NCBI RefSeq assembly: GCF_000001735.4
Contig: NC_003075.7
Span: 2,791,001 to 2,855,000, forward strand
Source of the DNA: Arabidopsis thaliana
Taxonomy: Eukaryota; Streptophyta; Magnoliopsida; Brassicales; Brassicaceae
Direction: 5' to 3'
Length of the DNA stretch: 64,000 nt
The translations under genes and the position numbers were made by a program. The notes under the pieces were generated by a model, which made no database searches, was not told the DNA's origin, and saw only the letters and a program-made list of their open reading frames with translations. Positions 1 to 11,625 of the stretch are shown here, piece by piece; within the stretch, counting starts at the first letter, position 1, and every line of letters starts with the position of its first letter.

Positions 1-1321
1 ACACTATACTCTTTCCAGTATTTATCAAATTTCAGTCTCATCTTAAAAATCATCTCTCGGACTACTTTATCTTCGTTGTTTGATGAACTTCCAACAAACA
101 CTGAATCTTCCAAACATGACCAAAATATAAATTTGAAGTTGAATAGCTTCTCCCAGACATCAAATTAGTGATCTTGTAAAATGGCATCAAGATCTCATGA
201 ATAGTCTTTGCTCTCTTCCATTCTTCACTCGAGGGACAGTTCTTATAGTTTTTATCAACTATCTTAAACCTATTTAGTGCACGTTGATACTTCAAAGCTT
301 TGTGAAGCATCAAATATGTTGAATTCCATCGAGTTTGCACATCTAATGATAGAAGCACTTCCCCTTTCCCTTCTACACATTCTGCAAGTGCTAATCGCCT
401 AGATGTCGACCCTTTGACATACTTAACAGTCTCTCTTATCTTAGACAATGCATCGCTAATCACATCTAAACCGTTTTGGACAATACGGTTTAAGACATGT
501 GCACAGCAACGCACATGAAAGAATTCCCCTTTGCACATCAAATTATTATCCAACTTAAGACGATCTATCAATACTTCTTGCATACTATTATTTGCTGTAG
601 CATTATCCAAAGTAAGGGTAAACACCTTCTTTTCTATTCCCCACTCTTTCAAACATTCATGGATCTTACTAGCTAAAGCATCACCAGTATGCGGAGGAAG
701 CATGTCAGAAAACGATAAGATTTTGCTATTCAATATCCATCTTGTATCCACGTAATGTGCAGTTAAAACAATATAACCATCTCCACCAAGTGAAGTCCAA
801 CAATCAGAAGTCAAACAAATCCTACTAGGAATCCTTTCTAACTCAGATTTTAGAATCTGTTTTTCCTTTTCCCAAGTCTTAACCACATCAGCTGCAGCAG
901 TATTCCTAGTATAGCACTTATAATCTGGATTCATATAACTAATGAAATCTCTAAGCTCTTCATATTCGACACAAAGAAAAGGAAGATCATGTCGAATAAT
1001 CACTCGACTAAACTTTTCTCTGACAACTTTATGATCTATCTTCGTTGTCTTTCTTCCAACATCTAAACCCATTGAGCATTTCCTATGATGACGAATCAGA
1101 TTTGATGTTCCAGTAGTTGGCAATATCGGGTAGGGCTTCAAGCATTTCTTACAATATGCTATTTTTCCATCATTCTCATCTTCTAGTGTAAAGTAATCCC
1201 ACATATCTGATGTTCTACTTCTTTTAAAACGAGAAGCACTTACTAAACTTTTAGATTGTGATGTATCTGCTGATGTTTGCCCACCTTCACCACCATAAGT
1301 ACATTCGTCTTCATTGTCCAT
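1..1321 (-). pseudogene. hAT transposase (BED zinc finger, RICESLEEPER-like), frameshifted
   Basis: The reading frame starts at 1321 and gives 419 residues. It opens with an acidic/Ser-rich leader, then a BED-type zinc finger (residues about 40-82: MWDYF, CKKC, NLIRHHRKC), then the hAT core with the family-typical TSDCWTS block near residue 172. The frame stops at 62-64. The next 60 bases up to the window edge continue the expected hAT sequence in another frame (REMIFKMRLKFDKYW), so there is a 1-base deletion near position 88. The catalytic C-terminal half and dimerisation domain would lie outside the window. The product would bind its own terminal repeats and cut and paste the element. As it stands this copy is probably dead. 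Confidence 0.85.
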
Positions 1322-2345
1322 TTTTTGTAAAAGATCAGCTGCAAATAACTATACATAGAAATAAGGCCAAGTTAGAGATTGCTTAATAAAACCTGTTATT
1401 AGCCAAATACAAGAATTAATCACATAGACACAGTCAAAGAATCAATAAAACAAAGAGAAAAGAAGACTGTTTTGGACAATACGGCAAGCATATGACTAAA
1501 TACGATTTTTGTTAGCTCTTGTTATTCTAAAAATATTTCTACACTGAGTGTAACTCTGATTAGACATGATACATTAAAAATTTGGTTAAGTTAGATCATG
1601 AACATGATTTCCCAAACCAAGAGGAGACGTGATAGACATCATCTTTGACCCTAGACATAAGCTGAAATATCTTCTTTCAGCTTAAACCCTTTACCGAAAC
1701 AAACACATAACAATTTGGCAATCACATCAAAACTATCAGAAGTAACTAATCCCAGAACTCAAACTTCATCGCTCAAGTACCACAAACTAGAAGAAGACTA
1801 GTCTATTAAAGGTAGAGCCATTCAAATAAAGTGAAAATTAACCAAAAGAACAGTCTAACTAAATTGATCCTAAAAGAATAGTCAAAGCACACACACAAGA
1901 ACAGTCTCTCTTATCTTAACCAAAATTCAATCCTAACTTAGTATCCCTTAGATTGAATCACCAAAGCCTTCAAGTTAAACTCAATTGATCAACCAAATGA
2001 ACAAAACTCAAGGATCTTAAACACTAACTAAAACCCTTAAGAACTCAATGTTTCGAATGAAGGCTTAACTTGTTTAAAATAATTTGTTCTTAGAGGATTC
2101 AAATTAAGAGCTAAACAACACTAACGCATACAGAATCTGAACTTTCACGCCAATTCGAATGAAGAAAACGAAAAAGAACTTAGAAATGAGAAGGGTCCAG
2201 TGGAAACATACCTCACCCTTTTGACCCACTACAAGCACATCATCATCGTCGTCTTCAATTGAAGCAGTCTTCGTCGTCTTGTCAGTCTCCGATGTGGATG
2301 AGACCGGTGGAGAGTATAGGTCGAAGTGGAGGTCGAGAAACGATT
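1322..2345 (-). other. hAT leader: probable intron and 5' exon
   Basis: Just upstream of the transposase ATG the minus strand reads TTATTTGCAG (acceptor near 1343). At about 2210 it has a good donor (GAG|GTATGT). The proposed upstream exon (about 2211-2345) has an open frame rich in Asp/Glu (ASIEDDDDDVLVVGQKGE) but no clear ATG. It could be an untranslated or alternative first exon, or captured host sequence. About 1.0 kb without another gene. Confidence 0.4.
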
Positions 2346-2640
2346 GATTTCTTAAATTTGGGGATGATTTTATTAAATTGGTTTAGATGTGTTGGTTAAA
2401 TATTGGTTTAGAGATTTTAGTTGGTTTAATTCAATTTTACAAAATTTGATGGGTTAATTGGGTAAACCACTAAAACCATTAACCCATTACAACCCAACTC
2501 ATTTTACTCATCAAACCAATTGACTCATCAACTCATTTGACCCATCAACTCATTTGAGTCAAAAATTTCAACCCATTAGGGTTCATGGGTTGAATTGAGT
2601 TGAGTTGACCCATGAATTTTGACCCATTTTGACACCCCTA

Positions 2641-3440
2641 CTTCTTCCCAACATAATTAAAAACTCTCTACAAGTTACATATATTTTTTTCACAAAACAT
2701 TTTTGAAAAATAATTGTTATCAATTTTCTATCTTTCTTTTAAGATCCATTTCACTAATAATTTTATTTCACTAATAATTATTTTATTATTTGGTTAATCA
2801 GTAATAAAGTTTTTGATTTTTTTGATAAGTCAAACTTATACAATTACTCAATAAAAAATATTATTCAGAAATTTAACAATCAACTCGGAGCTAATTTAGA
2901 GGGGCAACATCTAAAAACAGTTTAGATTATTTGAAGATGTAGTACAAGATATATTATAATGATCCTCAAGCTCCACGCCTTCATCCAAGTTTTATTAAGT
3001 TTATCCCACTTCTTACTAATTTCTTTGGATATTAAGTCTCTGCATAAAACAATAAATGTATCTTTTAAGAATTTTTATTTCTTATTTTATTTCTAAACCT
3101 TTGTCATTTCTTTAACATAAATATTTTAAATTAACAATTTCATTTTTAGTAAATCCAACTTCATGATGCAATGTTTGGTTTCTAAAAAATAAATGAATAA
3201 TACATATTTTTTAAATCATTAATAAAATTTATTGTTAGATAAATTTATTTCTAAATATATTTTATTTATTATTATTATTAATAACAAGCACGTACAGCTT
3301 CTACAGCATTGTTTTACCAATTAGATTTTAATAGCCAAAGTTTCTACAGCCGAAGTCTTTACAGCCAAATTCTCTATAGCTCGGATTTTTAAAGTCAAAG
3401 CCTGTAAAGCCAAAACTAACAGTCGCTATCAATCGGCCCC
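2641..3440. repeat. TIR-element relic E1 (right part)
   Basis: This segment aligns with 4213-4879: the same CATAATTAAAAACT start, the same CTTTCTTTTAAGAT and TTTCACTAATAATT stretches, and the same terminal block ending AGTCGCTATCAATCGGCCCC at 3440. Reverse-complemented, that end reads GGGGCCGATTG and resembles the left ends at 4018 and 5267 (GGGGGTGATTGG). The left part is cut off by the hAT element. Internal words CTTTACAGCC/AAAGTC recur near the ends. The superfamily is unassigned; Harbinger-like or hAT-like are possible. Confidence 0.6.
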
Positions 3441-4017
3441 TAGTCCTTCCGAGACGTGAAACAGAGCAAATGTAACTCGATTATACTTAACAGTATGGTG
3501 CATTTTATCTGAGCTCCATCGTGAGCAAGCCAAACCATTATGGTGCATTTTATAATCACACAACTCGATTATACTTAACAGTAAACCCAATTGGGATCTA
3601 GTATAAATCAGCCATGAAGTCAAGGCTCAGAATGATGATATATTTGTTCCAACCAAAAGGTATTTGGTATTAAATGTTCAAATAAAAATTATGTGGAGTT
3701 TTTTTTGGAAATTTTTTCGATTAAGTTTTAAACTATAAAAATAAATATAATTGATTATAAGAAGATAAGTGAGATATGGGTTTCTTAATAGTTTTTCTTG
3801 TTTAAAAAGACTATATCTCGTTTCTTCTTTATTTGCTTATGAGTGATTATGAGTCTCTAATTAACAAACTATCAATGGAGGTGCTCTTAGGGGATTATAA
3901 AATCACTTTCTAGTTCTTTTTTCCTTCTTATATAGGTCGTCGAGGTCGAACTTCGTCCTCCGAGATTGGTGGTAACTTCTACTTAAACTTTTGTTGGATT
4001 GCTTAGACCAAATTGTT
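3441..4017. other. AT-rich spacer without a gene
   Basis: A short duplicated phrase (TAACAGTA with a TGGTGCATTTTAT context) appears near 3487-3580. I see no coding frame or RNA gene here. Confidence 0.4.
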
Positions 4018-4879
4018 GGGGTGATTGGCAAGTGAATTTCAAGGCTTTAAAAAGAGTCTAAACTCTTTCAGTTTTTTTTGTTGCCAATTAGGCTTTTTAC
4101 TTTCTTTTTTTAAGTTTTTAAAGCCTTCTTTTTTTTCTCTTCATTTCTCTTCTTTTTTTTAAAGTCCAATAATAGAGGCTTTCACACAAATAATTTTTAA
4201 AAGTTTTTTTGATCTTCTCCCAGCATAATTAAAAACTATCTACAAATTAAATATACTTTCTTCACAAAATGTTTTTGATAAATTAATTATTATCTATTTT
4301 CTATCTTTCTTTTAAGATCTATTTCACTAATAATTTTATTTCACTAATAATCATTTTATTATTTGGTTCATTATTAATAAATTTGTTGATTTTTTTGATA
4401 AGTCTAACTTATACAATTACTCAATAAAAAAAAACATTCAAAACAGTTTTCAGAAAAACAATTTAGCCATAATATTCTAATAAAATGTATTGTTTTAGAA
4501 TATTTATTTCTTATTTTAATTCTAAACAGCTGTCATTTCTTTAAAAGAAATATTTTATTTATTAACAATTTGTTTTTAGTAAATCCAACTTCATAATGCA
4601 ATGTTTGGTTTTTAAAAACTGAATGAATAATAATATTTTAAAAATCATTAAAAACAATTCTTGTTACATAAATTTAGTTCTAAATTTATTTTATTTATTA
4701 TAATATATATAATAATAATAATAAATAACATCCACAACTTCTATTGCTTTGTTTTACCAATCAGATTTTAAGAGTCAAAGTTTTTACATCCGAAGTCTTT
4801 ACAACCAAATTCTTTGCAGCTCAAACTTTTAAAGTCAAATCTTCTAAAGCCATAACTAGCAGTCGCTACTAATCGGCCC
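4018..4879. mobile_element. TIR element E2, about 860 bp, non-coding
   Basis: The left end is GGGGTGATTGGCAAGTGAA. The right end reads, on the other strand, GGGCCGATTAGTAGCGACTG, an imperfect inverted repeat. The interior is AT-rich and shared with E1 (2641-3440), with the 9980-11075 segment, and with inverted segments at 5690-5780 and 6200-6290. There is no open frame of note. This is the best-bounded member of the local family. I could not identify a convincing target duplication. Confidence 0.55.
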
Positions 4880-5215
4880 ATGTAGCTTCTCAAAGATATT
4901 GTGGTAATTGGTAAACAACAATGACCAACTCAAAGGAAAATCTAATTGATCGTTAATGACTCTATATTACATCTTATAATCTTACTACAACAAAAAAATG
5001 TTTCCTAATGATGATAAATAAGATATCAAACACAATTTATTTTGGTTTTATTATTTTTTCAAAAGTTTTTAGTAGGAGGAGGATTGAGGAAAAAACATTT
5101 CCATCGTTATCACTTACCTAAGTTACCAAATACAACTATATCCGGTGATATCAAAATGTGCATTGGACCTTTTGTTAGTGGACCATCAACATATCATGTA
5201 AATATGATATCCTAT

Positions 5216-6358
5216 ACATCAATGGTGATTGGCAGGAGACTTTCAAGGCTTTAAGAGTGTTGTAAAGGGGGTGATTGGAAGGGACTATTAGTTTTGACTG
5301 TAAAGACTTTCGCTTTAAGAACTTTGGTATAACAAACTTTGACTGCAAAGACTTTCGATTTAAGAACTTTGGATGTTAAAATCTGATTGGTATAACAAAA
5401 CTGTAGAAGTTGTGACTGTTATTTTTTAAAAATTATATATGTTTTTAAAATAGAAATAATGTTATAAATGAATTTATTTGACAATATAATTTTATTAATG
5501 GTAAGAATTAAAAAACCAAATACAACAATCATAAATAAATGCATAGAAAAATATTTATTATTCATTTATGTTTAATAACCAAACATTGGATTAAAAAGTG
5601 GATAAACTAAAAATCAAATTATTAAAAATAAAATATTTATTTAAAAGAAATAACAAAGGTGATTATGAAAATAAAATAATAATTATTAAAATGGATCTTA
5701 AAAGAAAGAATGAAAAATGATAATAAATAATTTATCAAAAAATATTTGTGAAACAATATATGTAAACATGTAGAAAGATTTTAGTTATTATGAGGAAAAG
5801 AAAAACAAAACTTTTAATTATTATTTATTTTAATGTTTTATTATTTGTTTGAAAGCCTCATATTTGAGACTTTAGAAATCTATTGGTAAGGATGGCTGTA
5901 AAGACTTTGGCTTTAAAAACTTTTGCTGTAGAAAATTTGGATGTACAGACTTAATTGTTGAGACTTTAGTTGTTAAATTCTGATTGGTAATATAGAGCTC
6001 TAAAAGCTGTGAGTACTATTTTTTATTATTATTAAATATATTTTTATAAATAATAATATGTTAAAATTGAATTATGTTTAAACATAGTGACACAAATATA
6101 TTTTATTAATAATATAAAAATAAAATACAAAACATATTCTTAAATAAATATTCTCAACAAATAAACTGCACATGTAATAAATAAACTATTTATTAGTAAA
6201 ATGGATCTTAAAAGAAAGATATAAAATTAATAATAATTAATTAATCAAAATTGATTTGTGAAAAAATATATATAAAATTATAGAGAGTTTTTAATTATCA
6301 TGGGAGAAAAAAAAGAAAGGTTATTTGTTTGAAAGCCATGTAATCGTTACTTAAAAAA
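5216..6358. repeat. Nested TIR-family ends (E3/E4), left side
   Basis: Three left-type ends occur close together: GGTGATTGGCAGGAG at 5224, GGGGGTGATTGGAAGGG at 5267, and a degraded one near 5880. Each is followed by the family's ACTGTAAAGACTTT / AAAATCTGATTGGTA subterminal blocks. The matching right end for one of them is probably at 9842, so the fold-back elements at 6359-9715 would sit inside this element. Confidence 0.5.
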
Positions 6359-7818
6359 GGGAAATTTGCAAAACTACCCTTCTTTTACTACCTTTTGCAA
6401 CAATACCCTTTTATGTTGTCCATTTTTAAAAATACCCTTCTTTTGAACAGAATGACCAAATTACTCTCATCTAATAGGAACAAGTAATTGGAAACTGAAA
6501 TTTTCAAACAAATTTTTTTGGCGCCAAAATGTTTTTTTCCCGCCAAAAAATAAATACCGCCAAACTTTTTTCCCACCAAAAAAAAAAATTGCTGCCAAAA
6601 AAAATATTTCCCGCCAAATTTTGTTTTTCGTAACAATATTTTTTCAGCCAAAAAAATGTTTTTAAAAATCCTTGTAATTTTTTTTAACGGGAAAAAGATT
6701 TACAAGTGATTTTAAAAGGGTTTTAAAAGATATATAACGGGTTTTAAAAGGGTTTAAAAATATATATAAGGAATTTTAAAAGTGTTTAAAAATATTTACA
6801 CGGTATTTTAAAAGAGTTTTAAAATATTTACAAGAGATTTTAAAAGGGTTTTAAAATATTTACAAATGATTTTAAAAGGGTTTTAAAATATTTACAACAG
6901 ATTTTAAAAGATTTTATAAAGATTTACATAAATTTTTAAAGGTTCTTCTTGTAAATTCTCTAAAAATCTTATAAAAACTCTTATACATCTTTTAAAACTC
7001 TATAAAAATCTCTTCTAAATCTTTTTAAACTCTTTTAAAATCCCTAATAAATCTTTTAGCACACTTTTAAAGTCTTTAAAAATCTTTTAAAAACTTTTGT
7101 AAATCTTTTAAAGCCCTTTAAAATCCCTTGTAAATATTTTAAAACCCTTTTAAAATCCCTTGTAAATCTTTTGTAAATATTTTAAAACCGTTTTAAAACA
7201 ATTTTAAACCGTTTAAAAATCTTTAAAAAACCTTTGTAAATCTTTTAAAGTCCTTTAAAATCCCTTGTAAATATTTTAAAACCCTTTTAAATTCTCTTCT
7301 AAATCTTTTAAAACTCTTTTAAAATCCCTCGTAAATATTTTAAAAACCTTTTAAAACAATTTTAAACCCTTTAAAAAACCTTTGTAAATCTTTTAAAGCC
7401 CTTTAAAATCTCTTGTAAATCTTTTAAAACTTTTTTAAAATCCCTTGTAAATCTTTTAAAACCCTTTTAAAATCTCTTGTAAATATTTTAAAATCCTTTT
7501 ATAACCCCTTGTAAATCTATTTCCCGCCAAAAAATTTTTTTTTTCCGAGAATATGTTTTTTGAAGAAAACATTATGGCGAGAATTTTTTTTTCGAAAACT
7601 TTTGGCGGGAATTTTTTTTTCGAAATGTTTTGTCGGGAAATTGATTTTAGAATATTTTAGGCAAAAACAATTAATATTTCATTTTGTTAACCTAAAACAA
7701 TTTCTAAGTAAGGGTAAAATGGTCATTAAAAATTTAAAGAGGGTATAAATGTAAATGGCTAAAAAAAGGGTTGAATTGAAAAGGGGCATCATGAAAAGGG
7801 TATTAGAAAGAATTTTTA
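6359..7818. mobile_element. Fold-back MULE/VANDAL-like element, copy A
   Basis: It starts GGGAAATTTGCAAAACTACC after an A-rich flank. The far end (about 7750-7818), reverse-complemented, repeats the left-end style (CTTTCTAATACCCTTTTCATGATGCCCC versus left ACCCTTCTTTTACTACCTTTTGC). CCCGCCAAA-type words cluster inside each end. The left end resembles the ends of the 18534 and 24172 elements (GGRAAATTTGCA). No transposase is present. The middle is an inverted array described separately. Class assignment is by end style only. Confidence 0.5.
6700..7515. repeat. Fold-back array of TTTTAAAA/TTTACAAG units
   Basis: From about 6700 to 6945 the plus strand repeats units of roughly 30 bases (GATTTTAAAAGGGTTTTAAA, then ATATTTACAA). 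From about 6950 to 7515 it repeats the reverse complement (CTTGTAAAT, then ATTTTAAAACCCTTTTAAAA). The two arms could pair into a long imperfect hairpin. A shorter, interrupted version lies at 8120-8214 and 9404-9480. Confidence 0.75.
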
Positions 7819-7849
7819 TCAAAAAAAAAAAGGAGATTTCAAATCTCAG

Positions 7850-9715
7850 ATTTGCAAAACTATCATTTTTTTACTACTCTTTTGCAACAATAACCTTTTA
7901 TGTTGTCCATTTTTAAAATACCCCTTCTCTTAAATAGAATGACCAAATTACCTTCATCTAATAGGAACATGTAATTGGAAACTGAAAATTTCCCGCCAAA
8001 TTTATTTTTCCCTTCAAAAAAAAAAATTTCGCTAAACTTTTTTCCCGCCAAAAAACAATTTTTCCGCCATATTTTTTTTTCGTAACAAATTTGTTCTCAG
8101 CTAAAAAATGCTTTTAAAAAACCTTGTAATTTTTTTTTGGCGGGAAATAGATTTACAAGGGATTTTAAAAGGGTTTTAAAAGATTTACAACGGATTTTAA
8201 AAGGGTTTTAAATTGGGAAAAATGTCATAAAAATCATCACTTTACAAAAAGTGGTGAAAAAAGCTTGAATTTTACTTCTGGTGAATTAAATTACCAACTT
8301 TCATTGACTTTCCAATTAAATCGTTAATTTTTATTGACTTTGCCAAATAAGGTATGTCGTTAAGTCAACTAACAGACTAATTTAGTGGAGTTAGTCAACG
8401 TTAATTGATTCCGTTAAAACTCTAAAACGACGTAGTTTTGTGATTTTCTTTTGATATTTAAAAAACAAAAAGTTGAAGTCACAGTGGTTTGAACCTTCTA
8501 CCTTTACGATATACGACGAGATATATAGCCATCTCAACTAAAACGTTTTTATGAAAATTTTACACAAAGTAATTTATATCAGTATCTCTCTCTCATCTCC
8601 TAATAAACCTAATCGCTTTTCTTCTCTTTAAACAGCCGCAACCTCCCTTATAAGTCATAACTCGTAAGCATAGGCAGCTCCCTCATCACACGTCCGTTAC
8701 TCGCACCACTTAGAAACCTTGCCACTTCTCTCAAACATTGTCTCCTTAGAGATCCTCCATTGATGATTACATTATCATTGCCGTTTAAAAGAAACTGTGC
8801 TGGATTGATATAGATGATGGTGGAATTGATGACGAATTCCGCATAGTAGTAGTCTCCATTGGCATTGTTTCACTCTAGATTTGATTCTTTAATTTCAAGG
8901 GGAAAAAACCTAAATTATTGAAATTAGTTTAAGGTTACGTTTTAAAAGTTAACGATTCAATCTGAGAAAATGAAATCGGGATTATTATGGTTTCAAGCGT
9001 ATTGTATAATCTAGAGAGAGAGATGCTAAACTACCTATATAAATTAGTTTGTGTAATATTTTCATAAAAATGTTTCGGTTCAGAGGGCAATATATCAAAT
9101 CGTAAATCGTTAAGGTGGGAGGTTCGAACTTCTGTGATCTCAAACTTTTGTTTTTTTTAAATATCAAAAGAAATTTACAAAACTCCGTCGTTTTACAGTT
9201 TTAACGGAATCAATTAACGTTGACTAACTCCACTAAATTAGTCCGTCAGTTGACTTAACGACATGCCTTATTTGGCAAAGTCAATAAAAATTAACGATTT
9301 AATTAGAAAGTCAATGAAAGTTGAAAATTTAATTTACCAGGAGTAAAGTTCAAGCTTTTTTCACCACTTTTTGTAAAGTGATGATTTTTATGACATTTTT
9401 CCCGTTTTAAATTCCCTTTTACAAGATTTACAAGGGATTTTAAAATGATTTAAAAAGATTTATAAGGGATTTTAAAAGGGAAAAAAAAATTTTGGCGAAA
9501 AATTGTTTTTTCGAAAATTTTTGGCAGGAAATTTATTTTGGAATATTTTAGGCGAAAAATATTATTTCATTTTGTTAACCTAAAACAATTTCAAAATAGG
9601 AGTAAAATGGTCATTAAAAATTTAAAGAGGGTAGTAATGAAAATAGATTAAAAAATGGTAGAATTGAAAAAGGGCATCATGAAAAGGGCATTAGAAAGAA
9701 GTTTTTTAAAAAAAG
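7850..9715. mobile_element. Fold-back MULE/VANDAL-like element, copy B
   Basis: 7852-8213 repeats the left end of copy A (TTTGCAAAACTATC, the TTTATGTTGTCCATTTTTAA phrase, then CCCGCCAAA words and the TTTTAAAAGG array). 9413-9700 repeats its right end (GGCATCATGAAAAGGGCATTAG). Copies A and B are therefore adjacent direct copies about 1.5 kb apart. B is split by the MULE at 8215-9403. Confidence 0.55.
8215..9403. mobile_element. Non-autonomous MULE, about 390-bp TIRs
   Basis: The element runs from GGGAAAAATGTCATAAAAAT at 8215 to its inverted copy ending at 9403. The terminal repeats pair from 8215 to about 8600 and from about 9015 to 9403. A perfect 10-bp target duplication GTTTTAAATT flanks it (8205-8214 and 9404-9413). 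Long TIRs with a 9-11 bp duplication are the hallmark of Mutator-like elements. The unique core (about 8600-9015) carries no transposase. It does hold a short minus-strand open stretch (8648-8766) that may be captured host sequence. Confidence 0.88.
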
Positions 9716-9983
9716 GAAAACAAAGAACAAAATAAAACAAGGCCTTGAGAACTTTTTTAAAAAATAAAGTCAAGAAAGCATGATTGTTAAAATAAAAACT
9801 GTGAGGACTTTTAAAGCCACGGAAGCCTCTTCCCAATCACCCGCGTAAAAATGAAAAAACTGGACAGTTAGACTTTCAAAACTTTAAAAAAACGTAAAGT
9901 CTTGAAATTGTGATTGGTAAATATTCGACTTTTAAGACTTTAAAAAAAATCTAAAGCCCTTAAAGTGTCTTCCAATCACCCCC
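9716..9983. repeat. TIR-family right ends (E3/E4)
   Basis: Two right-type termini occur: GCCTCTTCCCAATCACCC ending at 9842 and GTCTTCCAATCACCCCC ending at 9983. Both are inverted versions of the GGGGGTGATTGG left ends at 5224/5267, consistent with one family member inserted inside another. Confidence 0.5.
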
Positions 9984-11075
9984 AAAGTGTCTACAGATTT
10001 ATTTTTGTCAATCATGCTTTTTTTACTTTATTTATTTTGAAAGTTCTCAAAGCCTTATTTTTATTTTTTATTTTTTTTCTTTATTTCTCTTCTTTTTGTA
10101 TAGTCTTGAATACATGGCTTTCAAACAAATAAAATTAAAAACTTTCTTTTTTGTTCTCCCCATGATAACTTAAAAACTCTCCACAAGTTTATATATATTT
10201 TTCACAAATCAGTTTTAATAAATTAATTATTATTAATTTTCTATCTTTCTTTTAAAATCTATTTTACTAATAATTATTATATTTTTATCACCAACGTTAA
10301 TGTAAATGTAAGAGAGTTTACATAATTAGCATTTTTCAAAAACCATACACGATTCATATAGGCCATTCAAAAATATGAATAACAATAAAAAAGGTTTAAG
10401 TGCTATTCAGAAATAAAGAATTCTTCAGAATATTAACAATTATGTTTGAAGTAAATTTGTGTTTGGAAGTGTAAGAGAGTTTACATAATTAGCATTTTCA
10501 GAAATCATATACTGTTTATATAGGCCATTCAAAAATATGAATAAGAATAAAAAAGGTTTAAGTGCTATTCAGAAAATAAATAATTCTTCAGAATATTAAC
10601 AATTATTTTGGAAATAATTTGTGTTGGAAACATGGGAAAAATCGTTTGGATAGTTTGACGAAGCAAAACAACATATATCATAATAATCTCGAAACACCAT
10701 AATTTTCTCAGTTTATCCCACTTCTTAATGTAATTTTTGGTTACTAAGAGAATAAATGAATGAGTAAGACATATGTATTTTGTTTGTTGAGGATATTTAT
10801 TTCGTCATTTATTTTAAAAAATGTTGTATTTTAATTTTTTATTATTATTAAAATATATGTTTTGTCACTATGTTACAACATAATTCAATTTTGATATCAT
10901 TTATATTTATAAATATATTTAATAATAATAAATATAAGTAAATAAAATTCACAGCTTCTACAACTTTTTGTTACCATAATTTTCTACAACATAATTTTTT
11001 AAAGTCGAAGTCTCTACAGCCAAACTTTCTACAACATAATTTTTTAAAGTCGAAGTCTTTACAGCCACCCTTATT
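9984..11075. repeat. TIR-family relic E5
   Basis: The left part matches E2 internal sequence (TTTATTTCTCTTCTTTTTGTA, the CCACAAGTTTATATATATTT region). The right part has the family's subterminal blocks, with AAAGTCGAAGTCTCTACAGCC and its near copy in tandem at about 10990-11065. A 163-bp tandem duplication lies inside (10308-10633). No gene. Confidence 0.5.
10308..10633. repeat. Tandem duplication, 163-bp unit, two copies
   Basis: GTAAGAGAGTTTACATAATT begins at 10308 and again at 10471. Both copies continue through TAGGCCATTCAAAAATATGA and AAAAAAGGTTTAAGTGCTAT to a TTCTTCAGAATATTAACAAT end. They differ at scattered bases. Confidence 0.85.
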
Positions 11076-11625
11076 GTATTAAGTCTTAATATAGTATAAA
11101 AATAATTACTTTATATATCTAAACAGAAAATAAAACATAGAAAATATAGTATATCTATTTTATTACGTAAAAAAGTTAGAATATGTTTTGTTGTACAATA
11201 AAAAATGTAATGAAACTCATACTAAAAATTTACTCTTTTACATGTGCAAATTGCAGGAATTATATCGAGAATCATTGTTGCTTTTAAAATTTAATAATCA
11301 ATGATATGTTTTTAAATAAATTTAACTCTCAGATAAATTAACAATTTATTTTTGAAACTTATGGTTTTAAATGATTGGTTTTGATAATTTATATGTTTGT
11401 TGTGTTTATTCATTATATGTGAATACTTAGCTAATAAAACGGGATTTGTAAAACAAATATTTACTAATATATACACGTTTATAAATTCTTCCATACACTA
11501 ACCGACAACGTATATACTAACACATGACGTTTTACAAACACACAACGTATACAACTATACATACTATAAGATTCATTTATACTATAAGATTCAAATTTGA
11601 TATAGACTTTAATACTTTGTAAATT

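Larger units (their letters stand above)
1..2640 (-). mobile_element. hAT DNA transposon, 5' half (runs off left edge)
   Basis: The minus-strand transposase gene at 1-1321 is followed by an AT-rich leader and by subterminal repeats built from GACCCAT/AACTCAT words (about 2440-2640). The plus strand ends in GACCCATTTTGACACCCCTA at 2640, so the element starts TAGGGGTGTCAAAATGGGTC on its own strand, a typical hAT terminal repeat. The other end and the second copy of the 8-bp target duplication lie outside the window. The bases after 2640 belong to a different repeat whose homologue at 4213 continues without this element, which supports 2640 as the boundary. Confidence 0.8.

Noticed and set aside
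6700..7515. Regular repeats considered as a CRISPR-like array
   Set aside because: Units are degenerate, AT-rich, lack unique spacers and invert midway; the setting is a plant nuclear genome.
6388..8051. Minus-strand frames with Phe/Lys/Gly-rich peptides
   Set aside because: They translate the CCCGCCAAA/TTTTT end repeats of the fold-back elements; no domain and no conservation beyond the repeat.
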